In this document: positions 16,656 to 25,140 of the stretch, piece by piece
Layout: each line of letters begins with the position of its first letter
Position numbering within the stretch: position 1 is the first letter of the stretch
DNA from: Limisphaera sp049537155
GTDB taxonomy: Bacteria > Verrucomicrobiota > Verrucomicrobiia > Limisphaerales > Limisphaeraceae
Length of the DNA stretch: 64,000 bases
Reading direction: 5' to 3'
NCBI RefSeq assembly: GCF_049537155.1
Contig: NZ_JBMVQZ010000014.1
Location: forward strand, 50,908 to 114,907
Translations under genes and position numbers: made by a program
The notes under the pieces: model-generated
Told to the model about the DNA's origin: nothing
The model's database searches: none
Seen by the model: only the letters and a program-made list of their open reading frames with translations

Positions 16656-17705
16656 ATGAGTTCACTTTCGCCGGACGACATTCGGAACGCGTTGCGCAGC
16701 GTCAAATACCCGGGCTACAGCCGGGACATCGTCTCTTTCGGCCTGGTGCGGGACATCCGGGTCGAGGGCGATCGCGTGCACGTGGTGTTGCATCTTCAAT
16801 CGCCCAATGTGGAGGCGGGCCGGAAGATCCGGGAAGACAGCCAGGCGTTGCTGGAGTCGTTACCCGGGGTGCGGGAGGCGGTGGTGGAACTGATCCAGCC
16901 CGGGGCGGGAACGGTTGCAGGGGGGCCGGATCCCTGGGCTCATCAGAGCCGGGTGCCCGGCATTCGCCGGGTGCTGGCGGTGGCCAGCGGCAAGGGAGGC
17001 GTGGGCAAGTCCACCGTGGCGGCCAACCTGGCCTGCGCGCTGCAGAAGCTCGGTGCGCGGGTGGGGCTGCTGGACTGCGACATTTACGGGCCCACGATTC
17101 CGCTGATGATGGGTGTGCACGAACGCCCCGCGGTGACCGAGCGGGAGACCCTCCTGCCTCCGGTGGGCCACGGCGTGAAACTGATGAGCATCGGATTCCT
17201 GCTGGACGACGACCAGCCGGTCATTTGGCGGGGGCCGATGATCCAGAAAGCGATCCAACAGTTCCTGACCCATGTGGAATGGGGCGAGCTGGACTACCTT
17301 TTGGTTGACCTGCCCCCCGGCACGGGTGACGCGCAATTGTCCCTTTGCCAGACGGTTCCGCTGGATGGGGGAGTGATCGTGACCACGCCGCAGGCGGCCT
17401 CGGTGGGCGTGGTGCGCAAGGGCATCGCCATGTTTCAGAAGGTGCACGTACCGATCGTGGGGATCATCGAGAACATGAGCTATTTCGTCGGGCCGGATGG
17501 CAGGAGGATCGAGATCTTCGGGCACGGGGGCGGTCGCGCGGAGGCCGAACGCCAACGGCTGCCTTTCCTCGGGGAGATCCCCCTGTATCCGGAGATTCGC
17601 GAGGGCGGCGACTGCGGTGTGCCGGTGGTGGTGGGGCAACCCGGGCATCCGGCGGCCCGCGCCTTTCTTCAGATTGCCGAGAGCGTGCGATCCTCGGTTC
17701 CTTGA
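16656..17705 (+). CDS. Mrp/ApbC (NBP35-family) iron-sulfur carrier-like P-loop ATPase
   Basis: 349 residues. The N-terminal MIP18/DUF59 domain at about 4-80 is followed by a MinD/ParA-type ATPase with deviant Walker A Ser-Gly-Lys-Gly-Gly-Val-Gly-Lys-Ser-Thr at 111-120 (Lys113 and Lys118), Asp-Cys-Asp-Ile-Tyr-Gly-Pro-Thr, and Asp-Leu-Pro-Pro-Gly-Thr-Gly-Asp. Family members scaffold and deliver Fe-S clusters to apoproteins. The segment after Glu-Asn-Met-Ser-Tyr-Phe (about 271-290) reads Val-Gly-Pro-Asp-Gly where many Mrp proteins carry Cys-Pro-x-Cys, so the cluster-binding CxxC is absent. The ATPase part looks intact. Cluster transfer by the usual mechanism is doubtful. Confidence 0.93.
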   Translation: MSSLSPDDIRNALRSVKYPGYSRDIVSFGLVRDIRVEGDRVHVVLHLQSPNVEAGRKIREDSQALLESLPGVREAVVELIQPGAGTVAGGPDPWAHQSRVPGIRRVLAVASGKGGVGKSTVAANLACALQKLGARVGLLDCDIYGPTIPLMMGVHERPAVTERETLLPPVGHGVKLMSIGFLLDDDQPVIWRGPMIQKAIQQFLTHVEWGELDYLLVDLPPGTGDAQLSLCQTVPLDGGVIVTTPQAASVGVVRKGIAMFQKVHVPIVGIIENMSYFVGPDGRRIEIFGHGGGRAEAERQRLPFLGEIPLYPEIREGGDCGVPVVVGQPGHPAARAFLQIAESVRSSVP

Positions 17706-17782
17706 ACCGGCGCCATGGACAGCGGGGGCGACTGTCCCGGCACGGGCCGGGTTTCGCGTTGTGATCGTCTCCGGCGTGTCGC

Positions 17783-18796
17783 ATGGTGAAGGGCATGCGG
17801 GTTCTCCTGCTGGGTGGTGGCGGCAATCTGTCTTCGGCCTGCGCAGTCGAACTGCAGCGGCGGGGTCACGAGGTCATGCTGCTGACCCGGGGTCGGTCGC
17901 CCTTGCCGCCCGGGTTCGTGACGCTGACGGCCGATCGCCGGGATGCCGGGGGGATGCGGCGTGAGTTGGCGGGTCGGTATCCGGAGGTGGTGATCAACTT
18001 CATCGGCTACGAGGTGCCGGAGATCGAACTGGACCACGGGCTGTTTGCGGGCCGGGTGCACCAGTACATCTTCATCAGCTCGGCCACGGTGTATGCCAAG
18101 CCGCCGCCGCGGCTGCCGATCCGCGAGGATGATCCGCTGGGCAATCCCCACTGGGACTATGCACGGAAGAAACTGGCCTGCGAGCGGTGGTTGATGGAAC
18201 GTTGGCTTGGGGAGCGGTTTCCGGTCACCATCGTTCGGCCGTCCCACACATATTCCGAACGTTGGATTCCCAATCCCGTGTCCAGCGCGGGGTACGCCTT
18301 TGCGGCGCGGCTGGAGCGGGGTGCACCGGTCTGGGTGCCGGACAGCGGGGACCAACCCTGGACGCTGACCTGGGCCGGCGATTTTGCGAGCGGTCTGGCC
18401 GGTTTGGTCGGGCATGAGGCTGCGCTTGGCGAGGCGTTTCACATCACCAGTGACGAGGCGCTGAGCTGGAGAGAGATTTACCGCCGGATCGGAGAGGCTG
18501 TGGGAGTGGAGCCCGTGGTGGATCCGGTTCCCACCGAGTTCATCTGCCGGGTTTGTCCGGAAATGACCGGGCCGTTGAAGGGTGACAAGGCGCACCCGGC
18601 GGTGTTTGACAACTCGAAGCTCCGGCGGCTCGTGCCGGATTTCCGGTGTCGCGTTTCGTTTCGCGAGGGCATCCGGCGGTCGGTTGCGTGGTTGCGGGCG
18701 CATCCGGAGGCGCAACGGTTGGACACCTCGCCGGTGGACCGGGTGATGGAGGCGGTGCTGACGGCGTGGCGGGGCAGTGGCGGTCAGGCTGTTTGA
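17783..18796 (+). CDS. NAD(P)-dependent epimerase/dehydratase family protein
   Basis: 337 residues of the extended SDR type. The Rossmann start is Val-Leu-Leu-Leu-Gly-Gly-Gly-Gly-Asn-Leu-Ser at about 7-17, close to Gly-x-x-Gly-x-x-Gly. A Ser-Ser-Ala-Thr-Val-Tyr segment is followed by Tyr-Ala-Arg-Lys-Lys, giving a Tyr-x-x-x-Lys catalytic pair. The chain resembles the CSP41/mRNA-binding-like and isoflavone-reductase-like subgroup that acts on unknown substrates. Met5 (17795) is an alternative start that puts the Rossmann strand directly at the N-terminus. The gene ends about 140 bases before the ABC exporter. Whether it modifies a sugar nucleotide for the nearby glycan genes is inference only. 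Confidence 0.85.
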   Translation: MVKGMRVLLLGGGGNLSSACAVELQRRGHEVMLLTRGRSPLPPGFVTLTADRRDAGGMRRELAGRYPEVVINFIGYEVPEIELDHGLFAGRVHQYIFISSATVYAKPPPRLPIREDDPLGNPHWDYARKKLACERWLMERWLGERFPVTIVRPSHTYSERWIPNPVSSAGYAFAARLERGAPVWVPDSGDQPWTLTWAGDFASGLAGLVGHEAALGEAFHITSDEALSWREIYRRIGEAVGVEPVVDPVPTEFICRVCPEMTGPLKGDKAHPAVFDNSKLRRLVPDFRCRVSFREGIRRSVAWLRAHPEAQRLDTSPVDRVMEAVLTAWRGSGGQAV

Positions 18797-18935
18797 CCTG
18801 GCAAGGTCCGGGCAGCACGGGATGTCTGGAAACGGCCCCGGTGCCGGCCGCTCCGGTGGACTCCGCACTGGCTGGTCTTTGCCGGCCGGCGTAGTCTGGG
18901 AGACGATCCGGTCAGTTGAGGTGAACGGTGGGTTG

Positions 18936-20801
18936 ATGGACGGAATCCGAGTCAGCGCCGGCGGGCCGAGTCACGAGGCTGCCGCGGCTGTGGGCAGGCT
19001 GCAGCGGTGGTGGCCGTTGCTGCGGCCCACGTGGCCGTACTTGATCGGCGGCCTGCTGGCCGGCATGGGCTTCGCCGCGTTGAGCGGGGTGGGCCTGCCG
19101 GTGATGCTCAAGACGGTCCTGCCCATCTTCTTCGGCCGGGAGCAGGAGGCCTCGCCGTGGGTGGTTCGAACCGCCCGCAGTCTGTTTGGCAGGGAGTATG
19201 AGGAACGTCTGTTGATGTTGGCGTGTCTGGGCATGCCGGTGGTGTTTTTGTTGCGCGGGCTCTGCGCGTTTTTGAACCGGTACTGGATCAATCGCGCCGG
19301 GTTCGTGTTTCTGGAGAATCTGCGCCGGGCCGTTTTTGAAAAACTGCAGACGCTGCCGCTGGCGTTTTATCAGCGGCACCGCACGGGGGATCTGACCAGT
19401 CGCCTGGTGCACGATGCCGAGCAGTTGCGGTCGCTCATCCTGCTGCTCAGCAACGATGCGATCAAGCAGCCGCTGGTGCTGGTGGCGGCGCTGGGGTACC
19501 TGGTCTGGATCTCCGCCACCGAGAGAAGCGCGCTGTTTACGCTGGTGGCGATGGTGACCATTCCGCTGTGCGTGATCCCGCTGCGGGTGGTGACCCGGCG
19601 GTTGCTGCGGCGGGCTCGAGCGGTGGCGCGTCAGAGCGGGGAACTGGCGGCGGTGGTGACCGAGGCCCTGCAATCGCCGCTGGAGATTCAGGCCTACAAC
19701 CTGCAGGAACTGCAGTGCCGCCGGTTTGCCCGGCGACTGCGCGAGATCCTGCGATTGTCGCTCAAGACGGTGAAGTACGAGGCGATGTTGGGGCCGTCCA
19801 TTGAATTCATAGCCACGTGCGGTTTGATGGTGGCCTTGTATCTGGGCGTGCGGAGCGGCATCGACTTTGCGACGTTCAGCTCGCTGGCGCTGGCGCTGTA
19901 CCTTTCCTACGAGCCGGTGAAAAAGCTCAGCGGTTTGCATGCGGCGCTCAAGTCGCGCCAGGCGTCCTTGGAACGGTTGGAAGAGATCCTGGTGGCGGAG
20001 GACACCCTGCCCAATCCGTCCTGCCCGCGGCCGCTCCCGCCGGTGGAGACGCCGCTGCGGTTCGAACAGGTGAGGTTCCGGTATCCGAATCGCAGCGACG
20101 CGGACGCGGTGCCCGCGTTGAACGGCATCAGTGTGTGCATCGAGCCCGGAGAGACGGTCGCGTTGGTGGGCCCGAGCGGCGCCGGCAAGAGCACGTTTGC
20201 CCTCTTGATCCCGCGGTTTTTCGATCCCACCGAGGGCCGGGTCACCTGCGGGGGGGTGGATCTCCGGGAACTGGACAAGCATGCGTGGCGGTGCCGGATC
20301 GCCTTCGTGCCCCAGATGCCGATGCTGTTCAACACAACCATCGCTGAGAACATCCGTCTTGGCCGGCCCGACGCCGACGATGAGGCGGTCCGCGAAGCGG
20401 CCCGGCGGGCCGGTGCGGATGAATTCATCCGGGCGTTGCCGCAGGGGTACGCGACCCTGGTGGGCGAGCATGGCACGGCGCTGTCCGGCGGACAGCGTCA
20501 GCGGATCGCGATTGCCCGGGCGTTTTTGAAAGACGCGCCCATCCTCATCCTGGACGAGGCGACCAGTGCGCTGGATTCGGAGAGCGAAGCGCGTGTGCAG
20601 GAGGCATTGCGTGAGCTCGTTGAGGGCCGCACCACGATCCTGATTGCGCACCGGTTCAGTTCCATCAGCCTGGCGCGCCGGGTGCTGGTGTTCGAAGAGG
20701 GCCGCATCACGGGGGACGGTCCGCCTGCGGTGTTGGCCCGGACGCATCCGACCTACCGGCGATTGTGGGAGCTGCAACGGCCCGTGGGCACCGTGGGATG
20801 A
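18936..20801 (+). CDS. MsbA-type ABC exporter (fused membrane and ATPase domains)
   Basis: Start chosen at ATG 18936, giving 621 residues; the frame is open from 18777, but the extra 53 residues have no signal or domain character. Six membrane helices fill about 25-330. The ATPase domain has Walker A Gly-Pro-Ser-Gly-Ala-Gly-Lys-Ser-Thr at 412-420, signature Leu-Ser-Gly-Gly-Gln-Arg-Gln-Arg, Walker B Ile-Leu-Ile-Leu-Asp-Glu-Ala-Thr-Ser-Ala-Leu-Asp, and a switch His in Ile-Ala-His-Arg. A homodimer would flip lipid A-core or a related lipid across the inner membrane. The GT10 and GT9 genes that follow make a lipopolysaccharide or surface-glycan role plausible, but the cargo is not shown by the sequence. 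Confidence 0.92.
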   Translation: MDGIRVSAGGPSHEAAAAVGRLQRWWPLLRPTWPYLIGGLLAGMGFAALSGVGLPVMLKTVLPIFFGREQEASPWVVRTARSLFGREYEERLLMLACLGMPVVFLLRGLCAFLNRYWINRAGFVFLENLRRAVFEKLQTLPLAFYQRHRTGDLTSRLVHDAEQLRSLILLLSNDAIKQPLVLVAALGYLVWISATERSALFTLVAMVTIPLCVIPLRVVTRRLLRRARAVARQSGELAAVVTEALQSPLEIQAYNLQELQCRRFARRLREILRLSLKTVKYEAMLGPSIEFIATCGLMVALYLGVRSGIDFATFSSLALALYLSYEPVKKLSGLHAALKSRQASLERLEEILVAEDTLPNPSCPRPLPPVETPLRFEQVRFRYPNRSDADAVPALNGISVCIEPGETVALVGPSGAGKSTFALLIPRFFDPTEGRVTCGGVDLRELDKHAWRCRIAFVPQMPMLFNTTIAENIRLGRPDADDEAVREAARRAGADEFIRALPQGYATLVGEHGTALSGGQRQRIAIARAFLKDAPILILDEATSALDSESEARVQEALRELVEGRTTILIAHRFSSISLARRVLVFEEGRITGDGPPAVLARTHPTYRRLWELQRPVGTVG

Positions 20802-20943
20802 GGGGCAGTCCGGACGTGACTTTCCGTCTCCTTGCGGGCCTCGACCGGGGGCCGGTCGGGCGCTGCGCGACCCTGTTCGGAGGCTGCCGGGGTCCCTGTT
20901 GACCGCCCTGCGGCCTCGCTTTTAGGGTGGGACACGTTGCTGC

Positions 20944-22038
20944 ATGAACGAGACTGCACAGCAGCCGGACGATGCCGGTCTGATCCGGGTGAAGTTTCTG
21001 GCCAAGGCATCTCGCGAACACAATCGCGATTCGTGGCTGGGCCGGTTCCCGGGTGGCATTCCGCGCTGGGGGCGGTGCGAGTTCCTGTTCGATCCCGATG
21101 TCCGTTCGTACGACTGGCTGGTCGTGTACGATGATCTGCCGTCGGAGCGCGGTCGGGACGTGGAGCTGTTGGCCTGTCCGCGCTCCCAGACCCTGTTGAT
21201 CACGGCCGAGCCGAGCTCGATCAAGGTGTACGGACCGCATTATGTCCGGCAGTTTGGCTGGGTGTTGACCAGTCAGGAACCGTGGGCCCTGCGGCATCCG
21301 CGGGCCATCCGGTGTCAGCCGGGGTTGGTTTGGTACTACGGGGCGACGGGTCACGGGGACGCCGTGATCAGCGAGCGGGGCCGATACGACTCCATCGTGC
21401 GGAACGTGCCGCTCACCAAGACCCGCCTGATCTCGGTCGTCTGCTCCACCAAACGCCAGCGCCACACGCATCATCATCAGCGGGTGCGGTTCGTTGAGCA
21501 GTTGAAGGCGGTGTTACCGGAACTCGACGTGTTCGGGCACGGGTGGAACTACCTGCCGGACAAGGCGGATGCGCTGGATCCGTACCGGTTTCATCTGGCC
21601 ATCGAGAATCACGTGGCCCCTCATCACATCACCGAGAAGCTGGCCGACGCGTTTCTGGGGGTCTGCCTTCCGTTCTACCACGGGTGTCCCAACTACGCGG
21701 ATTACTTTCCGGAGGAGAGCGTCATCCCGATTGACATTTTCGATTTCGAGGGTTCCCGGCAGACGATTGAGCGGGCGATTCGCGATCGCGAAGACGAGAA
21801 GCGGCGCGACGCGATCCTGGAGAGCCGGCGCCGGTACCTGGAGCGGTACTGGTTGTTTGCCCAGGTGGCGCGGATCATCGAGGAACGGCACCCCGCGTCC
21901 ACGGACAGGACCGACACCCGGGAGGAGTACATCGCCGGTAGGCGTCGGGTTCGCAGCTCCTCCCTGGCCGCGATGATGTCCGAGCTTTATCGGAAAGGCG
22001 TGACCCGTGTGATGTCGTTGTTGGGACCTCGAAGGTGA
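20944..22038 (+). CDS. Glycosyltransferase family 10 (fucosyltransferase-like)
   Basis: 364 residues. The C-terminal half carries the GT10 GDP-fucose-binding signature, in order: Phe-His-Leu-Ala-Ile-Glu-Asn at about 217-223, Ile-Thr-Glu-Lys-Leu-Ala-Asp-Ala-Phe-Leu, then Pro-Phe-Tyr-His-Gly-Cys-Pro-Asn and Asp-Tyr-Phe-Pro. This order is diagnostic for alpha-1,3/1,4-fucosyltransferases and relatives. There is no signal peptide, so the enzyme is probably cytoplasmic or peripheral to the inner membrane. It would add fucose (or a similar sugar) to a surface glycan. The gene lies about 140 bases after the MsbA-type exporter and faces a GT9 gene. No GDP-fucose synthesis genes are in the window. Confidence 0.88.
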   Translation: MNETAQQPDDAGLIRVKFLAKASREHNRDSWLGRFPGGIPRWGRCEFLFDPDVRSYDWLVVYDDLPSERGRDVELLACPRSQTLLITAEPSSIKVYGPHYVRQFGWVLTSQEPWALRHPRAIRCQPGLVWYYGATGHGDAVISERGRYDSIVRNVPLTKTRLISVVCSTKRQRHTHHHQRVRFVEQLKAVLPELDVFGHGWNYLPDKADALDPYRFHLAIENHVAPHHITEKLADAFLGVCLPFYHGCPNYADYFPEESVIPIDIFDFEGSRQTIERAIRDREDEKRRDAILESRRRYLERYWLFAQVARIIEERHPASTDRTDTREEYIAGRRRVRSSSLAAMMSELYRKGVTRVMSLLGPRR

Positions 22039-22235
22039 CGTTTTGGATGCTCGGCGGGACGGGAGCACGGCCTGTCCGCCACGCGCGGGGGCGGTTTCCC
22101 TGGCGGGCGTGCGGCATGGGTTTTTTGTTGGAAGCCTGGCCCTGCGATCCCGCGGCTGGATTGAGCATCGGGGTTGCCTCGGTGACCTGGTTGGCCGGGG
22201 GGTTGGCCCGGACGCATCAGGCAGATGGTCCAGCG

Positions 22236-23249
22236 TCATAGTGCGGGCCTGTCCGGCGGCGGGCAGGGCGCGGGCTGCTGGTGAGGCCGGTGCATGCATG
22301 CCGGGCCGATCCAATGGTTGCGGAGCCAGGCCCAGACTTCGTCGGCGGTGAGGTCGCGCAGGTGAGGGCGTTGGAGCCAGGCGACGGTGGGTCCGTGGGG
22401 AAGCATCCGCTGCGGATCGGAGTCGCGGCAGTAAAGGACGAGTGTGGGCGCGCCGACGGCGGCCGTGAGGTGGACGGGTCCGGTGTCGTTGCCGACGACG
22501 GCGAGGGCGCGCCGGGCGACCTCGGCCAGTTGACCGAAATCGGTTTGGCCGGTGAGGTCGCGGACCCGGGGCTCGTCGCGTCGGATGCGTTGGGTGGCGT
22601 CACGATCGGCTGCCGTGCCCACCAAGAGCACGTCGAGGCCTGTCTCGAGGAGCCGCCGGGCGAGGGCGGCGTAGTTTTCGGCCGGCCAGCGTTTTTGGGG
22701 CCGGTGCGGGCTGCAGCCCGGGACGAGGACCACGTAGCGCGGGGGCAGGTCGAGGTGGTCCACCGGACCGGTGAGCCAGTGGAGGGGGGCCCGACCGGCG
22801 CGCGGGACGCCGGCGGCTTCGAGCTGGCGCAGCAGCCGTTCGTGCGCCGGCAGTGGGGAGCCGCGGAAGTCGGGCCGGGGATGGGAACAGCCGCGGACCG
22901 GTCCGGACCATTCAGGTTTGGGCCGGCCGATGAGGCGGAAGTAGAAGGCGGTGCGGTCGTTGCCCTGCAGATCGTACACGCGACTGAAACGGCCCGCACG
23001 GAGCTGCCGCCGCCACCGAAGGATGTGTGCCCACTGCCACCAGCGTGGTACGGGGTCTTCCCAGACTACGTCGAACCACGGCATTTGCCGGGTCCAGGGG
23101 GCGTAGGGTTTACGGGTCAACAAGGTGATTCGGGCGTCCCGGTGATGGGTGCGGATGGCGTGAAACGCGTCGAACGCCAGCACCAGGTCGCCGAAGGCGC
23201 CGAGTTTGATGACCAGGATGTTCACCTTGCAAGCGGGCGCGTGCTTCAT
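22236..23249 (-). CDS. Glycosyltransferase family 9 (ADP-heptose:LPS heptosyltransferase-like)
   Basis: 337 residues. It begins after a short leader with Ile-Leu-Val-Ile-Lys-Leu-Gly-Ala-Phe-Gly-Asp at about 10-20, the GT9 start motif. The second domain has Val-Val-Leu-Val-Pro-Gly-Cys-Ser and Lys-Arg-Trp-Pro, then Val-Gly-Asn-Asp-Thr-Gly-Pro-Val-His-Leu-Thr-Ala-Ala at about 254-266, the family's nucleotide-sugar signature. It would transfer a heptose or related sugar during lipopolysaccharide core synthesis on the cytoplasmic face of the inner membrane. The C-terminal tail is rich in Pro and His. It converges with the GT10 gene. Confidence 0.9.
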   Translation of the reverse strand: MKHAPACKVNILVIKLGAFGDLVLAFDAFHAIRTHHRDARITLLTRKPYAPWTRQMPWFDVVWEDPVPRWWQWAHILRWRRQLRAGRFSRVYDLQGNDRTAFYFRLIGRPKPEWSGPVRGCSHPRPDFRGSPLPAHERLLRQLEAAGVPRAGRAPLHWLTGPVDHLDLPPRYVVLVPGCSPHRPQKRWPAENYAALARRLLETGLDVLLVGTAADRDATQRIRRDEPRVRDLTGQTDFGQLAEVARRALAVVGNDTGPVHLTAAVGAPTLVLYCRDSDPQRMLPHGPTVAWLQRPHLRDLTADEVWAWLRNHWIGPACMHRPHQQPAPCPPPDRPAL

Positions 23250-23625
23250 GGAATCGGATCGAGTGCCATCTTCGGTTCGCGGTCACCGAAGTCCGGGAGT
23301 ACCGTACCAGACGCCCGTCGTTCTGCCAGCAAGAACGGGCTTTCGGGAAGCACCGAAGGCAGGACGGCGCGGGGGTTATCGTCGGCGCTTTCTTGAGACG
23401 AATCGAAACTTCGGAACTGTTACACCTTTACTGCCAGGGGGATCAAGCCACTGGAACCTCGGCCCATTCATGGGACCATGAGGCGGTATCTTTCCACGTG
23501 GCTTGACGTGGAAAGCCGTCGCAAATAATCGTGTTTGCCGATTGTTACATTTAGCGTGTCTAAACCGTCCTGCCTTTTACCACGCCTGCAGAAACGCGGG
23601 TGGAGGAGGCCATCATGGCGAGGCG
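23250..23625. other. Divergent upstream region with a lower GC content
   Basis: Region between the GT9 gene (minus) and the ATP-grasp gene (plus), visibly richer in A and T than its neighbours. It contains a perfect 9-base-pair hairpin at 23490-23515 (CTTTCCACG/CGTGGAAAG), a candidate promoter, and a strong GGAGGAGG ribosome-binding sequence at about 23601-23609. No long coding frame is supported. Confidence 0.5.
23503..23530 (+). promoter_or_regulatory. Candidate promoter before the ATP-grasp gene
   Basis: TTGACG at 23503-23508 lies 15 to 16 bases before AATAAT/ATAATC at 23524-23530. The -35 element overlaps the right arm of the 9-base-pair hairpin, so a structure or protein on the palindrome could affect it. 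The spacing is shorter than ideal. Confidence 0.35.
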
Positions 23626-24846
23626 ATGTCGCGGGGCGCTGCTGACAGGGGGTTGGCGATAGTAGGGGGATGTGGATTGGCGGGCTGGAGTGCCATGCGC
23701 TCACTGGCCAGGAGTGCGGGCTTGCGCTGCCTGGCCCTGAGCGAGCGGCGGGACGCGATGGCGTGGGGATCGCGTTACGCGGTCGGGTACCACGAATGTC
23801 CCCACCCGAACACCCGGGAGCCGGAATTCGTTCGTTTCCTGTTGGCGCGTGCCAGGGAGTGGGAAGGAGCCATGCTGCTTCCTTCTGGCGATCTGTGGGT
23901 CAGGGCGCTCAGCCGACACAGAGACGAATTGGCCAAGGCTTACCATGTCGCGGTGGCGCCCTGGGAGGCTGTGAGGTTGTTTTTGGAGAAGGACCGTCTG
24001 CAACAAGTCGCGCAGGAAGCGGGCGTGCCCATGCCGGCGGCCGTTGCGGTCAAACCTGGTCAGAGCCGCTGCCCGACCGTGGACTGCCTGAAGTATCCGA
24101 TTTGGATCAAGCCAGCTGATAGTGCGCGCTTCGTCCGCCGGTACGGACGGAAAGGTTTCTTGGCACCCGACCGGGCCACGTTGGAAGCCCTCTGGGAACG
24201 TGTGCGGGATGCCGGCCAAACGCTTCTTTTTCAGGAAGTCGTCCCGGGCGGAGATGACCGGTATGAGATCGTGAGCATGTACGTAACCCGCTCCGGGACC
24301 GCCTCGGCGATTACATACCAGCGAAAGGTGCGACAGCATCCCCCGGGATTCGGCGTGATGCGGGTAGGGTACGCGATGCAGGAGAACCCGGAGGCTGAGC
24401 AGTTGGCGCGGCGTCTGTTGCACGTTGTGAAGGACTATCGGGGACTGCTCTATTTCGAGTTCAAGCGGGATCCTCGGGACAATCGATTAAAGCTCATCGA
24501 GGTAAACGTGCGTGTGGCGCGTTTTGGGATGTTGCCGACGGCCAGTGGGGTGAATTATCCCGAGCTGTATTATCGCGAGCTGGTGGGTGGGGAAATGCCG
24601 GGCATGGTTTTGGTGCAGCCGGGGACGTGGTGGATCGAGATCCTACCGGATCTGCTCTACACATTCTTCCACAGGTCGGGCAGGCAGTATCCATGGAGGG
24701 AAAAGGTGCGGCCCTACCTCCAACGAAGGAAGGTGTACGGTGACTTTGACTGGCGTGACCCGCTGCCTTTTGTCAGGCAGATTCGGCGCGGCATTCTCCG
24801 GCTGCGGGAACGACCGTTGCCGTGTCCGCAGCCGATCCCAGCTTGA
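23626..24846 (+). CDS. ATP-grasp superfamily protein
   Basis: 406 residues from ATG 23626. A Rossmann-like pre-ATP-grasp part starts Leu-Ala-Ile-Val-Gly-Gly-Cys-Gly. The ATP-grasp fold follows, with Tyr-Pro-Ile-Trp-Ile-Lys-Pro-Ala, Leu-Leu-Phe-Gln-Glu-Val-Val-Pro-Gly-Gly-Asp-Asp, and the metal-binding Leu-Lys-Leu-Ile-Glu-Val-Asn-Val-Arg toward the end. Family members ligate a carboxylate to an amine; subfamilies near surface-glycan genes often attach amino acids or modify sugars. The substrate is not evident. The perfect ribosome site GGAGGAGG actually serves an ATG at 23615 in another frame that stops after 15 codons, so the native start may have been lost by a one-base change. The stop codon lies inside the truncated paralog remnant described at 24773-25024. 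Confidence 0.8.
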   Translation: MSRGAADRGLAIVGGCGLAGWSAMRSLARSAGLRCLALSERRDAMAWGSRYAVGYHECPHPNTREPEFVRFLLARAREWEGAMLLPSGDLWVRALSRHRDELAKAYHVAVAPWEAVRLFLEKDRLQQVAQEAGVPMPAAVAVKPGQSRCPTVDCLKYPIWIKPADSARFVRRYGRKGFLAPDRATLEALWERVRDAGQTLLFQEVVPGGDDRYEIVSMYVTRSGTASAITYQRKVRQHPPGFGVMRVGYAMQENPEAEQLARRLLHVVKDYRGLLYFEFKRDPRDNRLKLIEVNVRVARFGMLPTASGVNYPELYYRELVGGEMPGMVLVQPGTWWIEILPDLLYTFFHRSGRQYPWREKVRPYLQRRKVYGDFDWRDPLPFVRQIRRGILRLRERPLPCPQPIPA

Positions 24847-25024
24847 GTGTGCCCCGGACGGCTCGGTCACAGGGGGTGACGCTGGTCCAGCCGGGATTCC
24901 TGCCGGGCTTTTGTCCTTTGTCGGTTTTCAGTTCGTAGTCTCGCCGACCTCGCGGAGTGTTTCGTGGCAGGCCATTGCTGGGCCCGGGCTGTTTGGGGAC
25001 CCGTGCGAGCGCCTGCCGCGGCAT
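24773..25024 (-). pseudogene. Truncated copy of the unknown small gene at 25141-25518
   Basis: 83 residues that align from their first Met with the neighbouring gene. Shared blocks are Pro-Gly-Pro-Ser, Lys-Pro-Gly-Arg-Asn-Pro-Gly-Trp (residues 39-46 here, 41-48 in the intact copy) and Ala-Val-Arg-Gly-Thr-Leu. After Leu-Lys-Leu the match ends abruptly, at about 24840, exactly where the ATP-grasp gene ends on the other strand, and the last roughly 25 residues are antisense to that gene. The matching DNA runs from about 24843 to 24960 against 25329 to 25450. I read it as a decayed paralog whose 3' half was replaced by the ATP-grasp gene. Confidence 0.65.
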
Positions 25025-25140
25025 GTGCCCTGTGGTTCTCTTCCCTTCAGAGTTGCCGGACCGTCGAACGGCGACTCTTCGATGGGCCGCGTGATCGCCG
25101 GCGGGCCGAGGAGGGGAGTTGGTGGCTGGGAGCTTTCTGC

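Noticed and set aside
22039..22235. Terminator between the convergent GT10 and GT9 genes ending in a run of six T at about 22120
   Set aside because: I could not draw a convincing stem directly before the T run; partial pairings contain several mismatches.
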